Assembly (NCBI GenBank): GCA_001839685.1 | Contig: MLAK01000749.1 | Coordinates: forward strand, 1-64,000 | DNA from: Tritrichomonas foetus | Taxonomy: Eukaryota > Parabasalia > Tritrichomonadida > Tritrichomonadidae | Direction: 5' to 3' | Length of the DNA stretch: 64,000 nt | Part shown: piece after piece, positions 38,517 to 48,600 of the stretch | Layout: each line of letters starts with the position of its first letter | Numbering within the stretch: position 1 is the stretch's first letter | Notes under the pieces: generated by a model | Database searches by the model: none | What the model saw: the letters and a program-made list of their open reading frames with translations, nothing else | What the model was told of the DNA's origin: nothing | Program-made: the position numbers and the translations under genes

Positions 38517-39071
38517 AAACAAAGTTTTTGATTTATTTATTTTATATATGAATAAAAAACTAACGAGGATATCCGGATCCTTTTATTTTTTTGATACATT
38601 TATACCTCTGCATTATGACCAAAAATGAAACCAGAAGGTCACATTCGCCTCTAGAATTGACCAAATTTAGTAATCTATTTTAAGTTTATTCCTAATACTG
38701 ATGTTTTGATAAATTATCATTTGTTATATCTTCAGAATGCTTCTCTTAACTTGTCTTCATTTTCAACCTATTTTCATAAGAACCTCAAAATAAAAATCAA
38801 TAATGTAACATTGGGATTTGTATTCCTATGAGTTTTGTTTTTTGATACTTAAAATGTGATGTGAACTTTTTTGGATCTTCGGCCATTGGAGGAGGTCCTA
38901 GTGCGTAACCCAAAGATAAAGCAAAGTTCACATCACATTAATCCACTAGATTTCCACTTTTAGCCTTTATTTGACCTTAACTTCAAACTCATATGATAAT
39001 GAATCTTTCAAACATTGGTTTAGGCCAATTAATTCTCGTTTAAACGGTCTCTTCAGAAAAGTTTCAACATC
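38517..39071. other. Intergenic with a long hairpin and promoter motif
   Basis: Contains the inverted repeat at 38,853-38,939 and the TTTGACCTTA motif at 38,970, 102 bases before the next ATG. No protein gene. Confidence 0.5.
38853..38939. ncRNA. Candidate structured RNA: 17-bp hairpin with GC-rich loop
   Basis: Perfect 17-base arms (AATGTGATGTGAACTTT and its complement) enclose 53 bases that are far richer in G and C than the surroundings (GGATCTTCGGCCATTGGAGG, then AGGTCCTAGTGCG). Inside the loop ATCTTCGG can pair with CCAAAGAT with one mismatch, extending the fold. No known snRNA, SRP or RNase P signature is recognised. It may be a structured non-coding RNA or the remnant of a small inverted-repeat element. 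Confidence 0.35.
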
Positions 39072-40268
39072 ATGTTTGACGATCTGAAAGAATTTTCCAA
39101 CGAGTTCATTCCACAGAACAAAATTTCCGATTTCGAAGCAATCCTCAAGCAGATCAACACAGAAACATCACCAGCAGTTGCCAATATTAAATTAGATGAA
39201 TCTCAATGGATCGATTATCTCACTCAAAACCATGGAAACGATCACGAAAATCCAAACCTTTCAGAAAACAATAGCAATGAAAACGATAATAATGAGAACG
39301 AAAAAAGTGAAAATGTCAAACCAATAGAGTTTACTTCGACTTTCGGTCCAAACGATTTGAACGACCTTGAAGAAAAGAAACAAGACGTCAGTTGGGTGCA
39401 GACATCAAATTTCATCCAGATTACTTTAATTACGCCAATCAATACAATCAAATATGACGACAAGCGAATCGATTCTCCTGTTTTAAGCGGCGAATGGTTC
39501 GGAAAGGTGATGAATATGGAAATCAACGATTTGTCGAACGACGGAAACTCGCTTGTTCAGTTGGAATTCGATGTCGATTGCAAATGGCCACTTCTGATAA
39601 AATATGGAAACCCGGACCCACTTTCAGCATACTACATTGCCATTACCGCCCTGAACCAGGGGCAGTTTCAAGTTTTCGAGCATTATCTTGAATACGCGGC
39701 ATTTCATAATGTTTACACTGCCCAAAGAACACTTGTATATGTAATGCTTGAACAACAAAAATACGAAAAATGCATTCATTGGATCACTTCGTGCTTATTG
39801 AAATTTGAAGATAATATGAATTTGAAATTGCTGGCGAATCGTCTTTTGGCTGGTGAAGGTATTACAAAGAATGAAGCCCTTGCTGAATACATACTTTGCA
39901 GGCTTTGCGCAATGAACTACAGCGAGGCATTCTTCACTCTAGGAAAACTGTATCTTTTTGGCGCCAAAAAAGTCAGAAAACAAAAACTTAAGGCCAAATA
40001 TCTTCTCGAAAGATATACACATGAAAACTTCGATGAAGAAGATGAAGATAGGAAAGAAGCTGTCGAATTACTCAAAAACGAGGATTTCACCCCAGATGAA
40101 GAGGAAGAAGATGAAACTGAGGATGAACAAATTGGAGGCGAAAATGAAGAAAGTGTAAGAGCCAAAACATCATTGGTGGATTGGGCTCTCGCTGGTGGTG
40201 TTGTGGCTGCGGCAAGTGCAGTAGGTGTGTTCGCATTAAGGAGGCTCCTCAGGAGAAGAGGTCACTAA
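39072..40268 (+). CDS. Tail-anchored CS-domain protein with TPR/Sel1-like repeats
   Basis: 398 residues. A central CS/p23-like beta sandwich (about 112-180: VSWVQTSNFIQITLITPIN, then GEWFGKVMNMEI and LVQLEFDVDCKWPLLI) is of the NudC/Sgt1 co-chaperone type. Helical repeats follow (about 185-320: DPLSAYYIAITALNQGQF, AQRTLVYVMLEQQKY, AFFTLGKLYLFGA). After an acidic stretch the protein ends with one hydrophobic segment (LVDWALAGGVVAAASAVGVFAL) and a basic tip RRLLRRRGH. A C-terminal anchor with a basic tail is the pattern of outer mitochondrial/hydrogenosomal tail-anchored proteins. Inferred role: co-chaperone adaptor on the hydrogenosome surface. Confidence 0.7.
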   Translation: MFDDLKEFSNEFIPQNKISDFEAILKQINTETSPAVANIKLDESQWIDYLTQNHGNDHENPNLSENNSNENDNNENEKSENVKPIEFTSTFGPNDLNDLEEKKQDVSWVQTSNFIQITLITPINTIKYDDKRIDSPVLSGEWFGKVMNMEINDLSNDGNSLVQLEFDVDCKWPLLIKYGNPDPLSAYYIAITALNQGQFQVFEHYLEYAAFHNVYTAQRTLVYVMLEQQKYEKCIHWITSCLLKFEDNMNLKLLANRLLAGEGITKNEALAEYILCRLCAMNYSEAFFTLGKLYLFGAKKVRKQKLKAKYLLERYTHENFDEEDEDRKEAVELLKNEDFTPDEEEEDETEDEQIGGENEESVRAKTSLVDWALAGGVVAAASAVGVFALRRLLRRRGH

Positions 40269-40777
40269 GCCAATCAAAACGTTTCTTGAAGACAAAGATG
40301 TGATTTATGATATTGATAGATAAATCTGATAATACTATATGTTTTCTTTTCTCTATACTTACATAAGTAATCCGAAAATGACTTTGATGTGAAAATGACT
40401 TTAATGTGAAAATTACTTTGATGTGAAAATGACTTTAATGTGAAAATTACTTTAATATGAAAATTACTTTGATGTGAAAATGACTTTAATGTGAAAATTA
40501 CTTTGATGTGAAAATGACTTTAATGTGAAAATTACTTTGATGTGAAAATGACTTTAATGTGAAAATTACTTTGATGTGAAAATGACTTTAATATGAAAAT
40601 TACTTTAATATGAAAATGACTTTAATAAGAAAATGACTTTTTGTGTAAATGATGAATTCATAGATACACCAATTTCATGTTCAGATTATCCTTTCTTAAG
40701 TTTTTGATAAACATAAAAATCATATGAATCTAAAAAATGTATCCACTAATATGTTTTATTCACATAATTCCTGAGTT
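40269..40777. other. Convergent 3' region with minisatellite
   Basis: Between two convergent genes; mostly the 17-bp tandem array. No gene. Confidence 0.6.
40374..40641. repeat. 17-bp minisatellite, about 16 copies
   Basis: Unit GAAAATGACTTTRATGT alternates with GAAAATTACTTTRATRT, so a higher-order 34-bp pattern is visible in places. It sits between converging 3' ends. Copy number is likely to vary between strains. Confidence 0.9.
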
Positions 40778-41377
40778 TCATAATATCAAATTTGCGTTCA
40801 GGAAATCCTCATTGTCAGTTTCCTCGTCTACATTAAATAGAGATTCATTTAAGAATTGATTATGAAGGCTGCCATAGTCATCGTCTCCTAAAAATGGAGG
40901 TTCTTCAGGTTTTTCACAATGAAACTCGAAGACCCCATTCCTATTGTCATAGTCCAGAATTAAATTCATGTCAAGGGTTTCATCTTCATCAATCGTTTTC
41001 TCAAATGGCTGATTATTTTGAATATTCAAGAAACACTGTTTTAATTCTGGATTTATATTGTTTGAGAGTTTTTGCTTTATTTCTTGAAATCTTTTCATGT
41101 TGGCATAATCAAAGTTTGACAGTAAATCATTCTTTTCTTTTAGTTTTTCATAATCCAAAGAAAAAGTTCGAGGTTCATGCTTTATTCTCTTTCTCTTCAA
41201 TCTGTTTTGGCGAACTTCTTCAGGATCCATGAATTGCCTCCTGGCTTGTCTCGGCATTTTGTTTTTTAATAATCCATATTGATTAACTTGATAAGTCCGC
41301 TCGATTTCGCCTTTATCGTTTATTATTTTAATGCATCCCCATAATGACTTATGTTTTTTCAAACGCCACTCTTGCAT
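40778..41377 (-). CDS. Unknown 199-aa charged protein
   Basis: Not recognised. Starts MQEWRLKKHKSLWGCIKIIN, followed by a basic stretch (NRLKRKRIKHEPR, about 57-70) that could be a nuclear signal or bind nucleic acid, a Lys/Asn-rich helix (LKEKNDLLSNFDYANMKR), and a strongly acidic C-terminal third (FEKTIDEDETLDM, NVDEETDNEDF). No membrane segment. The basic-then-acidic layout is typical of nuclear regulators or ribosome-assembly factors, but that is only a suggestion. Confidence 0.6.
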   Translation of the reverse strand: MQEWRLKKHKSLWGCIKIINDKGEIERTYQVNQYGLLKNKMPRQARRQFMDPEEVRQNRLKRKRIKHEPRTFSLDYEKLKEKNDLLSNFDYANMKRFQEIKQKLSNNINPELKQCFLNIQNNQPFEKTIDEDETLDMNLILDYDNRNGVFEFHCEKPEEPPFLGDDDYGSLHNQFLNESLFNVDEETDNEDFLNANLIL

Positions 41378-43062
41378 TGTCTCGAAACAGGGGAAGTGAT
41401 GTGAAAAAAGTGAAGACTTTCTTTGAAAATTGAATCAGCTTACACCAAGTCAGAGAAAAAAAATCTTCTTTTTAAGGTGGTCACAAAAAGTTTCACAACT
41501 GATAACAAAAAGTTATTATCACTTGAAAATTCTATATCCATTCTATTTTTGAAAGGTATTTAAAAAGTTAGAGTGCTTCTGAATATTTGATATTCCATTC
41601 AACGAATTATTCAAAAAATATTAACAAAAAAATACCTTTTCCTGATTATTTGGTAAATATAATCATTCTATATTCTATATTTTAATTTAGTATATAGAAG
41701 TAGATCTAACATTATAAAATGGGAAAATTTTATTAATTCTCGAGAATCTTTGACTTGGAGAAAAGGGTTGTTATTTTTGAATTAGGATCAAACTCAATTA
41801 ATAAGTCATGCTTGTGGATAACATCTAGTATGTATAAATATAATATATCATCTGTTTGCCAACTTTTTTTCAGATCTAAATCGAATCTTTTGGTTTTGTC
41901 TCCAACAAATCCGCGATTATTTCAACCAAAGAGTCACCTATTGAAGTGATATGAGTATTTTGTCCAAATAACCTAAATCCAGCTCAACTTCTTCAAATTT
42001 GATAAATTCTTTAAAAATTGAATAAAATTCATTTCAGGTTGGATTAATATTAGCTGTTATTGTCATTCAATTTTTTCAAACCTGCGGCAGACATTTTGGC
42101 AATTTCTAATTCAAATTCCACTTTTTGAAAATTCACACAAACAGTATAATATGTCAATGCCAGGTGTTGTGGAAACCGCATCTAATAATCAAGTCGGAAA
42201 ATACCAGTCAATATAAAATGTACTTTTAATCGCATATTTAATTGATGAATATAAAAATTGGCTCAAGGAACAAAAAACATCTTCAGATGGGAATTTGTTA
42301 AAAATTAACTTCATAGAAAGAACTGTTTGATCAAGCATTTTTCTATTAGCAATATACCAGCATTGATCAATGAATTTCGAAGAATTTCTAAACATTTTAA
42401 ATTTTCATTTTTTAAATCTACCTAAAAGATTTACATTTTCAAATAATACTATCATACAAGAATAATTTTTGATGTTTTATATATGTGAGGAATGTTAAAG
42501 AAGTCAGCGATATTTTAGAATTTCTAATTGCAAGAAATTAGAAAAATAAATTATTTTAGGAAAATAGCGGAAACACTGAGTAAGATGTTCATTGATTCAA
42601 ATTGTAAAATTATATTATGATTCATGTGAATCTCAATCAAAAATTAATATTTTGAGGATATTTTGAAAATCTGAAAATACAAAATAGGAATGAAATGAAC
42701 ATAGAAAAAATTATACTTAAATATAATGTTTGTGTCTCAAAATCACTAATTTTTCTGAAAGTAAGGATGATGAATTCTGAATTCGAATTATCATATTTTA
42801 TGTTAGAATTTTCTAATTGATGTATTTATGAAATAAAATGTATCTTTGCCTTTGAAAATCTCAAATTTTATCTTTTAGAATTACTGTTGTTATCTCATTG
42901 ATGTTGAAAAGAAGCAATTGGAGTTACCGATGAAATAATTTCAATGAAATTTTCGCCGATAGCAATTTTTTGAGGAAAATGGTGAAATATTTCAGACTAT
43001 CAGCTTTTTGACATAAATATTTCACCATTCGCTTTCACCTTAAAATCTGTAAAGTTTTCGAA
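41378..43062. other. 1.7 kb without an intact gene; decayed coding
   Basis: Minus-strand coding remnants appear in pieces at 41,755-41,945 (SLVEIIADLLETKPKDS, then stops) and 42,078-42,395. Everything else is stop-rich. The last 60 bases before 43,063 are the promoter of the RING gene (with CTTTCACCTTAAAAT). Confidence 0.5.
42078..42395 (-). pseudogene. Decayed gene fragment, unknown family
   Basis: Reads NSSKFIDQCWYIANRKMLDQ and on through FPSEDVFCSLSQFLYSSIKY to YFPT, stop, LLDAVSTTPGIDILYCLCEF, then after a frame shift ELEIAKMSAAGLKKLNDNNS, stop. Helical composition; a HEAT-type karyopherin remnant is possible but unproven. Confidence 0.45.
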
Positions 43063-43776
43063 ATGGGCGGAACGTTTTCGCTTCTCCCACTTCAAGAGCC
43101 AATGTGGTTCTCATATTACGGCCCAATCCGCCACGCAGAAGCCTCCGAGGCATTAGACGCAGCCATTACTTCGCATCTTCAAGAGATCGGATCATCGTCC
43201 GCAATTCCAATTCGAAAAGAAGTCGCCGACCAAGTTATCGTTCCAGTAGCCCTCAACACGCCACCATTTACAGAGTCAGATGGAGTCATCACTGTCCACT
43301 ATGCGACTTCGATGCCAGGCCGTCTCTCACTGCTTGCTGATCTTCCGATCGATGTTGTTGATTTTGATATTGGCCTTGATTTGACCTTCAGCTTTCCTCG
43401 AACTGTTGAAGGCCAATTATCCCTTCAATTTGATTTTGATGTGAATAATGGTGTCAGTTCTAGAATTTACATCATCAACATTCCATCAGATTCACTTCCT
43501 TCTATTGTCGATGACAAGGTGATAGTTGATGGAGTTACCTCGTCAGTTTCCCGTGTGTTTCACGAAGATGGTGATGACGAGGATGGCGACACTGATTTTT
43601 CTGACGGGCTTTGTCTGATTTGCTGCACGAATCCTGCAACAGTTATTGCTTTCCCGTGTAGACATTGTTGCATGTGTCGATCGTGCAGTGAAAAATTCGC
43701 TACCTTATCAAATCACTGCCCCGTGTGTCGAGCGATCGTGCATGAGTTGATTGAATGTTCGACACCTGAAAAGTGA
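43063..43776 (+). CDS. RING E3 ligase, mahogunin (MGRN1)-like, N-myristoylation signal
   Basis: 237 residues. MGGTFSLL is a good N-myristoylation consensus (Gly2, Ser6). Residues about 60-165 form a beta-rich domain (VIVPVALNTPPFTESDG, VITVHYATSMPGRL) like the region before the RING in MGRN1/RNF157. The C-terminal RING at about 187-227 is C3HC4: CLICCTNPATVIAFPCRHCCMC...CSEKFATLSNHCPVCRAIV. A stretch of Asp/Glu (EDGDDEDGDTDF) precedes it. Inferred: membrane-anchored ubiquitin ligase in endosomal sorting. Codon use is GC-rich, as in other well-expressed genes here. Upstream is CTTTCACCTTAAAA. Confidence 0.82.
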   Translation: MGGTFSLLPLQEPMWFSYYGPIRHAEASEALDAAITSHLQEIGSSSAIPIRKEVADQVIVPVALNTPPFTESDGVITVHYATSMPGRLSLLADLPIDVVDFDIGLDLTFSFPRTVEGQLSLQFDFDVNNGVSSRIYIINIPSDSLPSIVDDKVIVDGVTSSVSRVFHEDGDDEDGDTDFSDGLCLICCTNPATVIAFPCRHCCMCRSCSEKFATLSNHCPVCRAIVHELIECSTPEK

Positions 43777-44212
43777 CGCCTGCTTATGCTTTGATAGGAA
43801 TTTTGATGTTTTTATTATTTTGCGATTTTTATTATTTTTGTTTTTATTTCTTACTTGAATAAAAGATATATCTTTCAATTAATATTTTATTAAATAGATG
43901 CTGCTTATATATACAAAAAAGTACTCCTCATGGACAAAAACTGTGAAGTGAGAATTGATGAATCAATAAATATTGGTGGAAAACAAGTGAATTACCGATA
44001 CGCATTGAAAAAGTTAACTCATTTCTGCTTTTGATAAAAAAATGAATATTGTGTATCCTTAATGATGGATATCAAGTGGAAAATAATCATAAGTAGTACC
44101 TATATTTTCGACATAGTTCGCGTTAGTTCAATTTGAATATAGGAAAAATAGAAAACCTTTTACTGGAAAAAAAAAAAAACGTTATTTTCAGGTAATTTTT
44201 CGAAGGCCAAAT
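43777..44212. other. Intergenic with a small ORF
   Basis: 3' flank of the RING gene, a 34-codon frame (see next entry) and a short A-run before the kinase ATG. Confidence 0.5.
43930..44034 (+). CDS. Small ORF, 34 aa, uncertain
   Basis: Begins ATG and reads MDKNCEVRIDESINIGGKQV, ending at TGA. The composition looks protein-like, unlike neighbouring frames, but there is no family match and it may be a decayed 5' end. The start context is CTCATGG. Confidence 0.25.
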   Translation: MDKNCEVRIDESINIGGKQVNYRYALKKLTHFCF

Positions 44213-45313
44213 ATGACCATAAAAAGTTTAAAATCTCAAATCTGCATGGAAGAATTAAAGAAGATTGGCGTTGATATTGAAGAACTTGATTATGTAACAG
44301 GCGGACGATATTTATTTCAGAAAATTCTGGGGCATGGCGCATACGGCGTTGTTTACGCGGCGACAGATCTCGAAACAAACCAATCAGTCGCTGTGAAGCA
44401 AGTAACTCACATTTTCGATACTTATCTTGATGCCCAGCGAATGTGCCGTGAAATTAAGATCCTGGCGAATTTGCAGCATGAAAACATCACAAATTTGATT
44501 GATGTTTGTGCAAATCCTGATTACAAAAAGTTCAATTCAATTATATTTGTTGTAGATTTAATGGATGCTGATTTGTATAAAATTATATATAGTCAACAAA
44601 GGTTGCAGATCGACCATCGAAAGTATTTCATGTATCAAATCCTTCGGGGTCTGAAATATATTCATTCTGCAGAAGTCATACATAGAGATCTAAAACCAAG
44701 TAATTTACTGGTTAATGAAAATTGTGATTTAAAAATATGTGATTTCGGATTAGCTAGAGTTGTTCAGAAAAATGAAGATATTGGTGAATATGTAACAACA
44801 AGGTGGTATCGTGCCCCAGAAGTACTACTTAATTATGAGCATACTGATACAAGTCTTGATATTTGGGCAGTTGGATGCATTTTCGCTGAGTTGATTTTAC
44901 GAAAACCACTTTTTCCAGGTAAATCAACATTGAATCAACTATCTGTGATAGTAAGTACTTTAGGATCTCCTACAAATGATGATTTAGTAGATTGTAAAAA
45001 TCAAAAGGCTTTAAGATACATGAAATCTCTTCCAAAAATACCAGAAATTGAATGGGAAAGGAAATTTCGAACAGCTGCGCCTTACGAAATCGATCTTCTT
45101 AAGAAAATGCTTCAATGGAATCCAAAGAACCGAATTTCAGCAGAAGATGCACTTGAACATCCATATTTTGAAAAACTACATGATCCTTTTGATGAACCTC
45201 TCACTTATCCGATTAGTGATAAATGTTTTGAGCGAAATGATTTTAAAATCAACGAATTTAAAAAAATGTTATTTGATGAATATAAAGAGTTTCATCCTGA
45301 TGATGAAGACTAA
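44213..45313 (+). CDS. MAP kinase-like protein kinase with GEY activation motif
   Basis: 366 residues. Full kinase domain (about 31-325): glycine loop LGHGAYGVVY, VAVKQ (Lys62), HRDLKPSNLL (157-166), DFGLAR (177-182), activation segment GEYVTTRWYRAPE (191-203), then DIWAVGCIFAEL. The CMGC insert and the NPKNRISAEDALEHPYF segment match the MAPK/ERK family. The usual TxY dual phosphosite reads G-E-Y, so only the Tyr can be phosphorylated. The protein also has the MAPK-type C-terminal extension (FHPDDED). An N-terminal 30-residue head precedes the domain. The start is ATG after a purine run. Confidence 0.88.
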   Translation: MTIKSLKSQICMEELKKIGVDIEELDYVTGGRYLFQKILGHGAYGVVYAATDLETNQSVAVKQVTHIFDTYLDAQRMCREIKILANLQHENITNLIDVCANPDYKKFNSIIFVVDLMDADLYKIIYSQQRLQIDHRKYFMYQILRGLKYIHSAEVIHRDLKPSNLLVNENCDLKICDFGLARVVQKNEDIGEYVTTRWYRAPEVLLNYEHTDTSLDIWAVGCIFAELILRKPLFPGKSTLNQLSVIVSTLGSPTNDDLVDCKNQKALRYMKSLPKIPEIEWERKFRTAAPYEIDLLKKMLQWNPKNRISAEDALEHPYFEKLHDPFDEPLTYPISDKCFERNDFKINEFKKMLFDEYKEFHPDDED

Positions 45314-45609
45314 TCATTCACTTTATTTTTAGAGTATAGTAATGTTACTTATTGTAAACATACAATAGAACTATTATTTTCTCAAAATCACATGAAATAA
45401 TATCTTCATTTGATTTCGGAAGAGTCACACATCTTTCACATTATTAATAATCGTTTGAGAGATCAGAATAATATTTTAAAGAAGTATTATTAAGTTTAAA
45501 GAAGAATAATTAAGTTTAAAGAAGTATTATTAAGTTGAAAGAATAACAATAAACTAATAATTATTCTATTTTATACAATAAAATAACAACGTGATACGAA
45601 AAAAATTTA
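45314..45609. other. Convergent intergenic with 20-bp tandem repeat
   Basis: No gene. Holds the repeat at 45,481 and the 3' ends of two genes. Confidence 0.6.
45481..45540. repeat. 20-bp unit, three copies
   Basis: GAAGTATTATTAAGTTTAAA in three consecutive near-identical copies, with a degenerate one before. Confidence 0.75.
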
Positions 45610-48600
45610 TCAATCAGAATCAGTTTCATATTCCGAATCGCCTGACCCATTATATTCATTATAATTCATCTTTAATCCTACACATGTGGCCAATAGTAAT
45701 TCTTCCATGTCTTTAATGAATAATTGGAGAATATCACCATCATCCAAATCGAGAGTCTTCAAAAGGATAGAATCGTGAAGTGTTTTTCCACCAAACATGA
45801 TAATAATTGTGGTTGGTTCATATCCCTTTTCTTGTGAAATTTTGACTTTGGCATCTTTGATTGTAGCTTCACTAGGTAACGTAAGTTTGAACATTTCTTC
45901 TTCAACTTGAAAGTTATAAACAAACTCATCATTGGAATTCTCATTCGCAACAGTCATATCAGGAGTGTCCATCGATAATGGGTTATTGTGATCATTATTT
46001 ACATATTGATTCATGTCTGGATTCATGCCTTGGTTAATTAAGTCGTTGCTGGTTTCTGTAGTTTCCCATTTTTGGTTGAAAAAATCTTTGCTTTCGAAAT
46101 TCTGACTATAAAAACCTTGAGGTGTTCCAAAGTCGTCATTACCAGGAATTCCCAATTCTTGGTGATCGAAATCTTGATTTTCCGCGTTTTGATTGTTATT
46201 ATGGTGATTTTCCATGTTATTATATTCATCAAACATGTTGTTATCATTATTGATAACATCAGCAGTCATTTCCAAATGTAGCTTTTCTATTTCTTCAGCT
46301 GAAAGCATTTTATCACCTTCATTTTCAAAATTTTGATGAAGATCTATACTATAATTACTTGGTGATTCAGGCTTAATAACAATGTTAATTGGCGTACGAT
46401 CAGGAATATTATACGAAATAAAGCTTTTTGATTCATCAAGTGTGAATGTTGATACCATAAATTTAATATCATTCATTGGATAATTCTCTAAACCCTTTAT
46501 CCGTCTAACTATGTATTCTTTATTCGCTGAAATGCTATCATTTGCTTTTTCAAGGGCAAGTGGAATATATTTATCACTATCAAATGCAAAAACTTGTTGT
46601 GAAGTATCTTTTTCTTCATAAATAAATTTGACAGTCGCTTTATCAGGTAAAGCTCCTGCATTAAAACACCAAGGTAAGTCAAATTCTCTACAAGTGTCTT
46701 CAAATCTAAATACAACATCTTTCATTGTAAGTTTGAAAATGCCTAAAACAACAGCGCCAATGGAAGAAAATAGGGACTGAGTTAATAGGAATGGAATTAC
46801 AATTCCATGACAATTATTAATGTAAATTGTTTTCATTGGTGGTAATTTTGCTAAAATATATGCATCAGTTTTAGCTGGACGACAATATAATGGATTATCG
46901 TCGGGTTTTAATTGAATAAAATCGGAAAATAAAACAAATTCCGGATCTAAACTATGTAACATATCTCTAACATTAGTTTTTTTCTGAATTTTTTGTTTCA
47001 TATCTGGCGAAAGTTCATTAAAATCATTGTTTTCAACGAAGTAAAAATCATCGACTGAAAACATTTTTGGAGCAGCTTTAACTTCGAATGGATTTTCATC
47101 AGAAAAATCAAATTCATTAAAAGATTGATAAAATGAACATTCCTGGTCTTTGAAAAACAATGTTTTGGTCACTAGTTTTTTGGATTTATATAGCTTTGAA
47201 AGATCCCTGATCTGGGAATTCCTGAAAATTTGATGAACTTTTTTGGAAAGTCCTGTTTTGTTATGTTTTCTAGTCACAGGAACACTAATATTATCATATG
47301 AATTAAATTGGATTTTCCAAATATTTGGATTTCCTATTTCATTTATCCTTCTTGATCCTATTATTTCAACCTTAGAATCACAGAAAGTCATCTGTTGAGG
47401 ATTTTTTGGTGGATTTTTTATCAGGCTTTCGAAAGTCTTTGGTATTTGTACTTCCATTTTAGGATTCAATTTTTCTAAATAGATGCTTTTAATGTACCCT
47501 GGACTAACGTTATAAATTTGGCGAATACATTCATAAAATGTTGAACTTGACGGAACTATACGAAGTTTGTCTTTCACTAGAATAGTCCATAAAGGATCAT
47601 TCTGATTATAATACATGAAAATATTTTTAATTTCTTCTTTTATTAAAGAATTTGGTGATTCTATCGTTAGAAATTTTCCATCAGCATAAAATCCTGCGTT
47701 AAAACGGTACTTTATAAGTTGTCCAATTGATCCTAAGAGTGAATTAATCTTTTGATATTCCCCAATACAATATTCTTTTGAATGAGAATTGTTTAATATC
47801 AAATTTACATGGGATTGAGATGGTAGTAAATTGGCTTCAACGATTTGTGAATCGACAGATTGCGAATGAACTGAAATATATATGATTGAAGGATCTAAGT
47901 TGTATTTATATGCAATTTTACGACAAAGTTGGTATTCGGTGAGGTGACGACAAACTTTTTCGGTGAACCGGCCAAAATTTAAAACTTTTACAGAAAGTGT
48001 GATGCATTGAGATTTGAAAGTTTCTCCACATCGACTTATATCAATCCGTCGTGTTCCAACATAGGCCAATTCCGTATTGTCATCCATATTTTCGGTAAAT
48101 TGAACTTCATTTTCCAATTTGAAGCACATTAACGATAGATATTCTTTGAGATTTTGAACAGTTTCATAGTCTTTCATTTCAGCAAAAAATGAACGATTTG
48201 TTGGGTCATCCTTCATTTTGACATTAAAAATTGCTGCTCCCTTTTTGACAGCCAAAATCAAAGAGTTACTGCCTTGTGCAATAATATCAGCAATTTTCCT
48301 GTCTTCATGGACTTGTTCGATGTTATCATGATACAATATCAAATTATGAGGATTGATATTCTTATTTTTGGCGACTTGCTTTTTGAGGTCAAAAACTGAT
48401 GTAAATTGATGGCATGTTTTGGGCCCAGTTGGAAACCCATCACCATTTGGGTTCAATTTCATCCTGATATTAATATTGTATTTTCGGAGCTTTTGAATTT
48501 GAAATTCATGCTGTCCGTCATAGCCCAATTCTGTTATGGACCTGTTTTTGATACCGTAGAAGAAGATAAAATGGCGATAGCATAAGAAAAATTCGGCGCC

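Noticed and set aside
38876..38922. tRNA or SRP RNA in the GC-rich loop
   Set aside because: No T-loop/anticodon pattern and no SRP domain IV motif.
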